NCBI GenBank assembly: GCA_036557885.1
Contig: DATBGS010000044.1
Span: 1-64,000 of the forward strand
Origin: DATBGS01 sp036557885
Lineage (GTDB): Bacteria > Chloroflexota > Ktedonobacteria > Ktedonobacterales > DATBGS01
Direction: 5' to 3'
DNA: 64,000 bases
Under the pieces are notes generated by a model. That model did no database searches, was not told where the DNA came from, and saw only the letters and a list, made by a program, of their open reading frames with translations. Shown here in pieces: positions 63,330 through 64,000 of this stretch (position 1 is its first letter; every line of letters begins with the position of its first letter). Made by a program: the position numbers and the translations under genes.

Positions 63330-64000
63330 ATGGGCAGCAGAGCGACTCAAGAGCAGGCGAAATTCTGGCGCGCAGATGACCTTGGCGGGCTGGAGTTGCT
63401 GCGCGCGACCTATATTACCCATGAATTTGCGCGTCACTCCCATCCTGAGTTTATGGTAGGCGTGATTGAGCAGGGCACGTGTACTTTTTACTATCGAGGC
63501 GACATCCACGTTGCGCCTGCTGGCAGCATCGTGCTCATCAATCCAGGCGAAGCCCACGATGGCTCTGGTGGAGAAGCGAGGAGTCTGACCTATCGAACAT
63601 TTTATCCTGCTGAAGGCTTGTTGCAGCAGATAGCTTCCGAAGTGGCAGGGAGGCAGTGGGGCATCCCGTACTTCTCAGTCCCGGTGCTTCAGAATCAGCC
63701 CTTGAGCTTGCTGCTCCGCCGTCTGCATGGAGTCCTGGAACAATCAACGTCTACTTTGGAGCGCGAATCAGTGTTCCTCTGGACGTTTGCCCAGCTTATT
63801 AGTCGCCACGCTGAAAGGCGTCCCACCTCGCCTGCCCCTGGAAGTGAGCATCTGGCGATCAGGCAGGCTTGTGACTTCCTGGTAGCCCATCACACGACCA
63901 ATGTCTCGCTGGCTGCCCTGGCAGCGCTGGCTCAGTTGAGTCCGTACCACTTTTTGCGCGTGTTTCGCGCCTGTCTGGGTTTGCCTCCACATGCCTACCT
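63330..64000 (+). CDS. AraC family transcriptional regulator (partial, runs off the window)
   Basis: The N-terminal part is a cupin-like sensing domain (HSHPEFMVGVIEQG, PAGSIVLINPGEAHDG) and the visible C-terminal part is the first AraC helix-turn-helix (VSLAALAALAQLSPYHFLRVFR, then LGLPPHAY). The end of the second helix-turn-helix lies beyond the window. Signals are probably small molecules such as sugars or amines. The start has only a weak ribosome site. It could control the MDR dehydrogenase upstream. Confidence 0.88.
   Translation, partial: MGSRATQEQAKFWRADDLGGLELLRATYITHEFARHSHPEFMVGVIEQGTCTFYYRGDIHVAPAGSIVLINPGEAHDGSGGEARSLTYRTFYPAEGLLQQIASEVAGRQWGIPYFSVPVLQNQPLSLLLRRLHGVLEQSTSTLERESVFLWTFAQLISRHAERRPTSPAPGSEHLAIRQACDFLVAHHTTNVSLAALAALAQLSPYHFLRVFRACLGLPPHAY

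Overview
The window looks like a chromosomal segment of a GC-moderate (roughly 55-60 percent by eye) Ktedonobacter-like Chloroflexi bacterium. This placement is an inference. It rests on the gene mix: FHA-linked Ser/Thr kinases, an ECF sigma/RskA-type pair, a long IleRS with an EMHKS signature, a membrane pyrophosphatase, a HemQ-type chlorite dismutase homologue, a fused homocysteine methyltransferase/MTHFR, and a transcriptional T-box. Almost all of the window is ordinary chromosomal housekeeping and metabolism. The clear mobile trace is at the left edge, where a 3' fragment of tRNA-Trp is preceded by two arrays of 10-bp repeats and looks like the right attachment site of an integrated element lying mainly outside the window.

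Layout. 1-660: element end, tRNA-Trp fragment and terminators. 0.66-10 kb: chemoreceptor, SDR, cobalamin-dependent methionine synthase (metH), acyl-CoA dehydrogenase. 10-18 kb: two coupled membrane proteins, ECF sigma factor with an anti-sigma factor that lacks a membrane segment, DUF362 protein, DtxR/IdeR-type iron regulator, GlcF-like Fe-S protein, luciferase-like oxidoreductase. 18-29 kb (mostly minus strand): FHA pseudokinase, sirtuin, ligA with an Ala-rich insert, ABM monooxygenase, phospholipase D-like lipoprotein, K+-insensitive type H+-pyrophosphatase, polyprenyl diphosphate synthase, Cys-rich tail-anchored protein. 29.5-34.1 kb: a T-box-controlled alaX-ileS operon. 34-43 kb: membrane protein plus active FHA kinase, then a permease with two ATPases, one carrying an AbrB-like tail. 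42.7-47.9 kb: dehydrogenase, lpd, PIG-L deacetylase, RluA-type pseudouridine synthase, pgsA. 47.9-54.2 kb: complete branched-chain amino acid type ABC operon (livK-H-M-G-F) with a consensus promoter and a long leader. 54.2-64 kb: KBL/BioF-type enzyme, HIT protein, propeller lipoprotein, amidase, hemQ, homocysteine methyltransferase/MTHFR fusion, MDR dehydrogenase, and an AraC regulator cut off by the window end.

The most unusual item is the LivG-position ATPase (52091-53416). About 155 residues with about five hydrophobic segments are inserted inside the nucleotide-binding domain, between the Walker A helix and the Q-loop, while every ABC motif is kept. Other points of interest are the AbrB-tailed ABC ATPase, the tRNA-Trp attachment site with phased repeats, the pseudokinase/kinase FHA pair, the T-box with an apparent isoleucine specifier in front of alaX-ileS, and a habit of ending genes with long near-perfect hairpins that often lack a U-tract.
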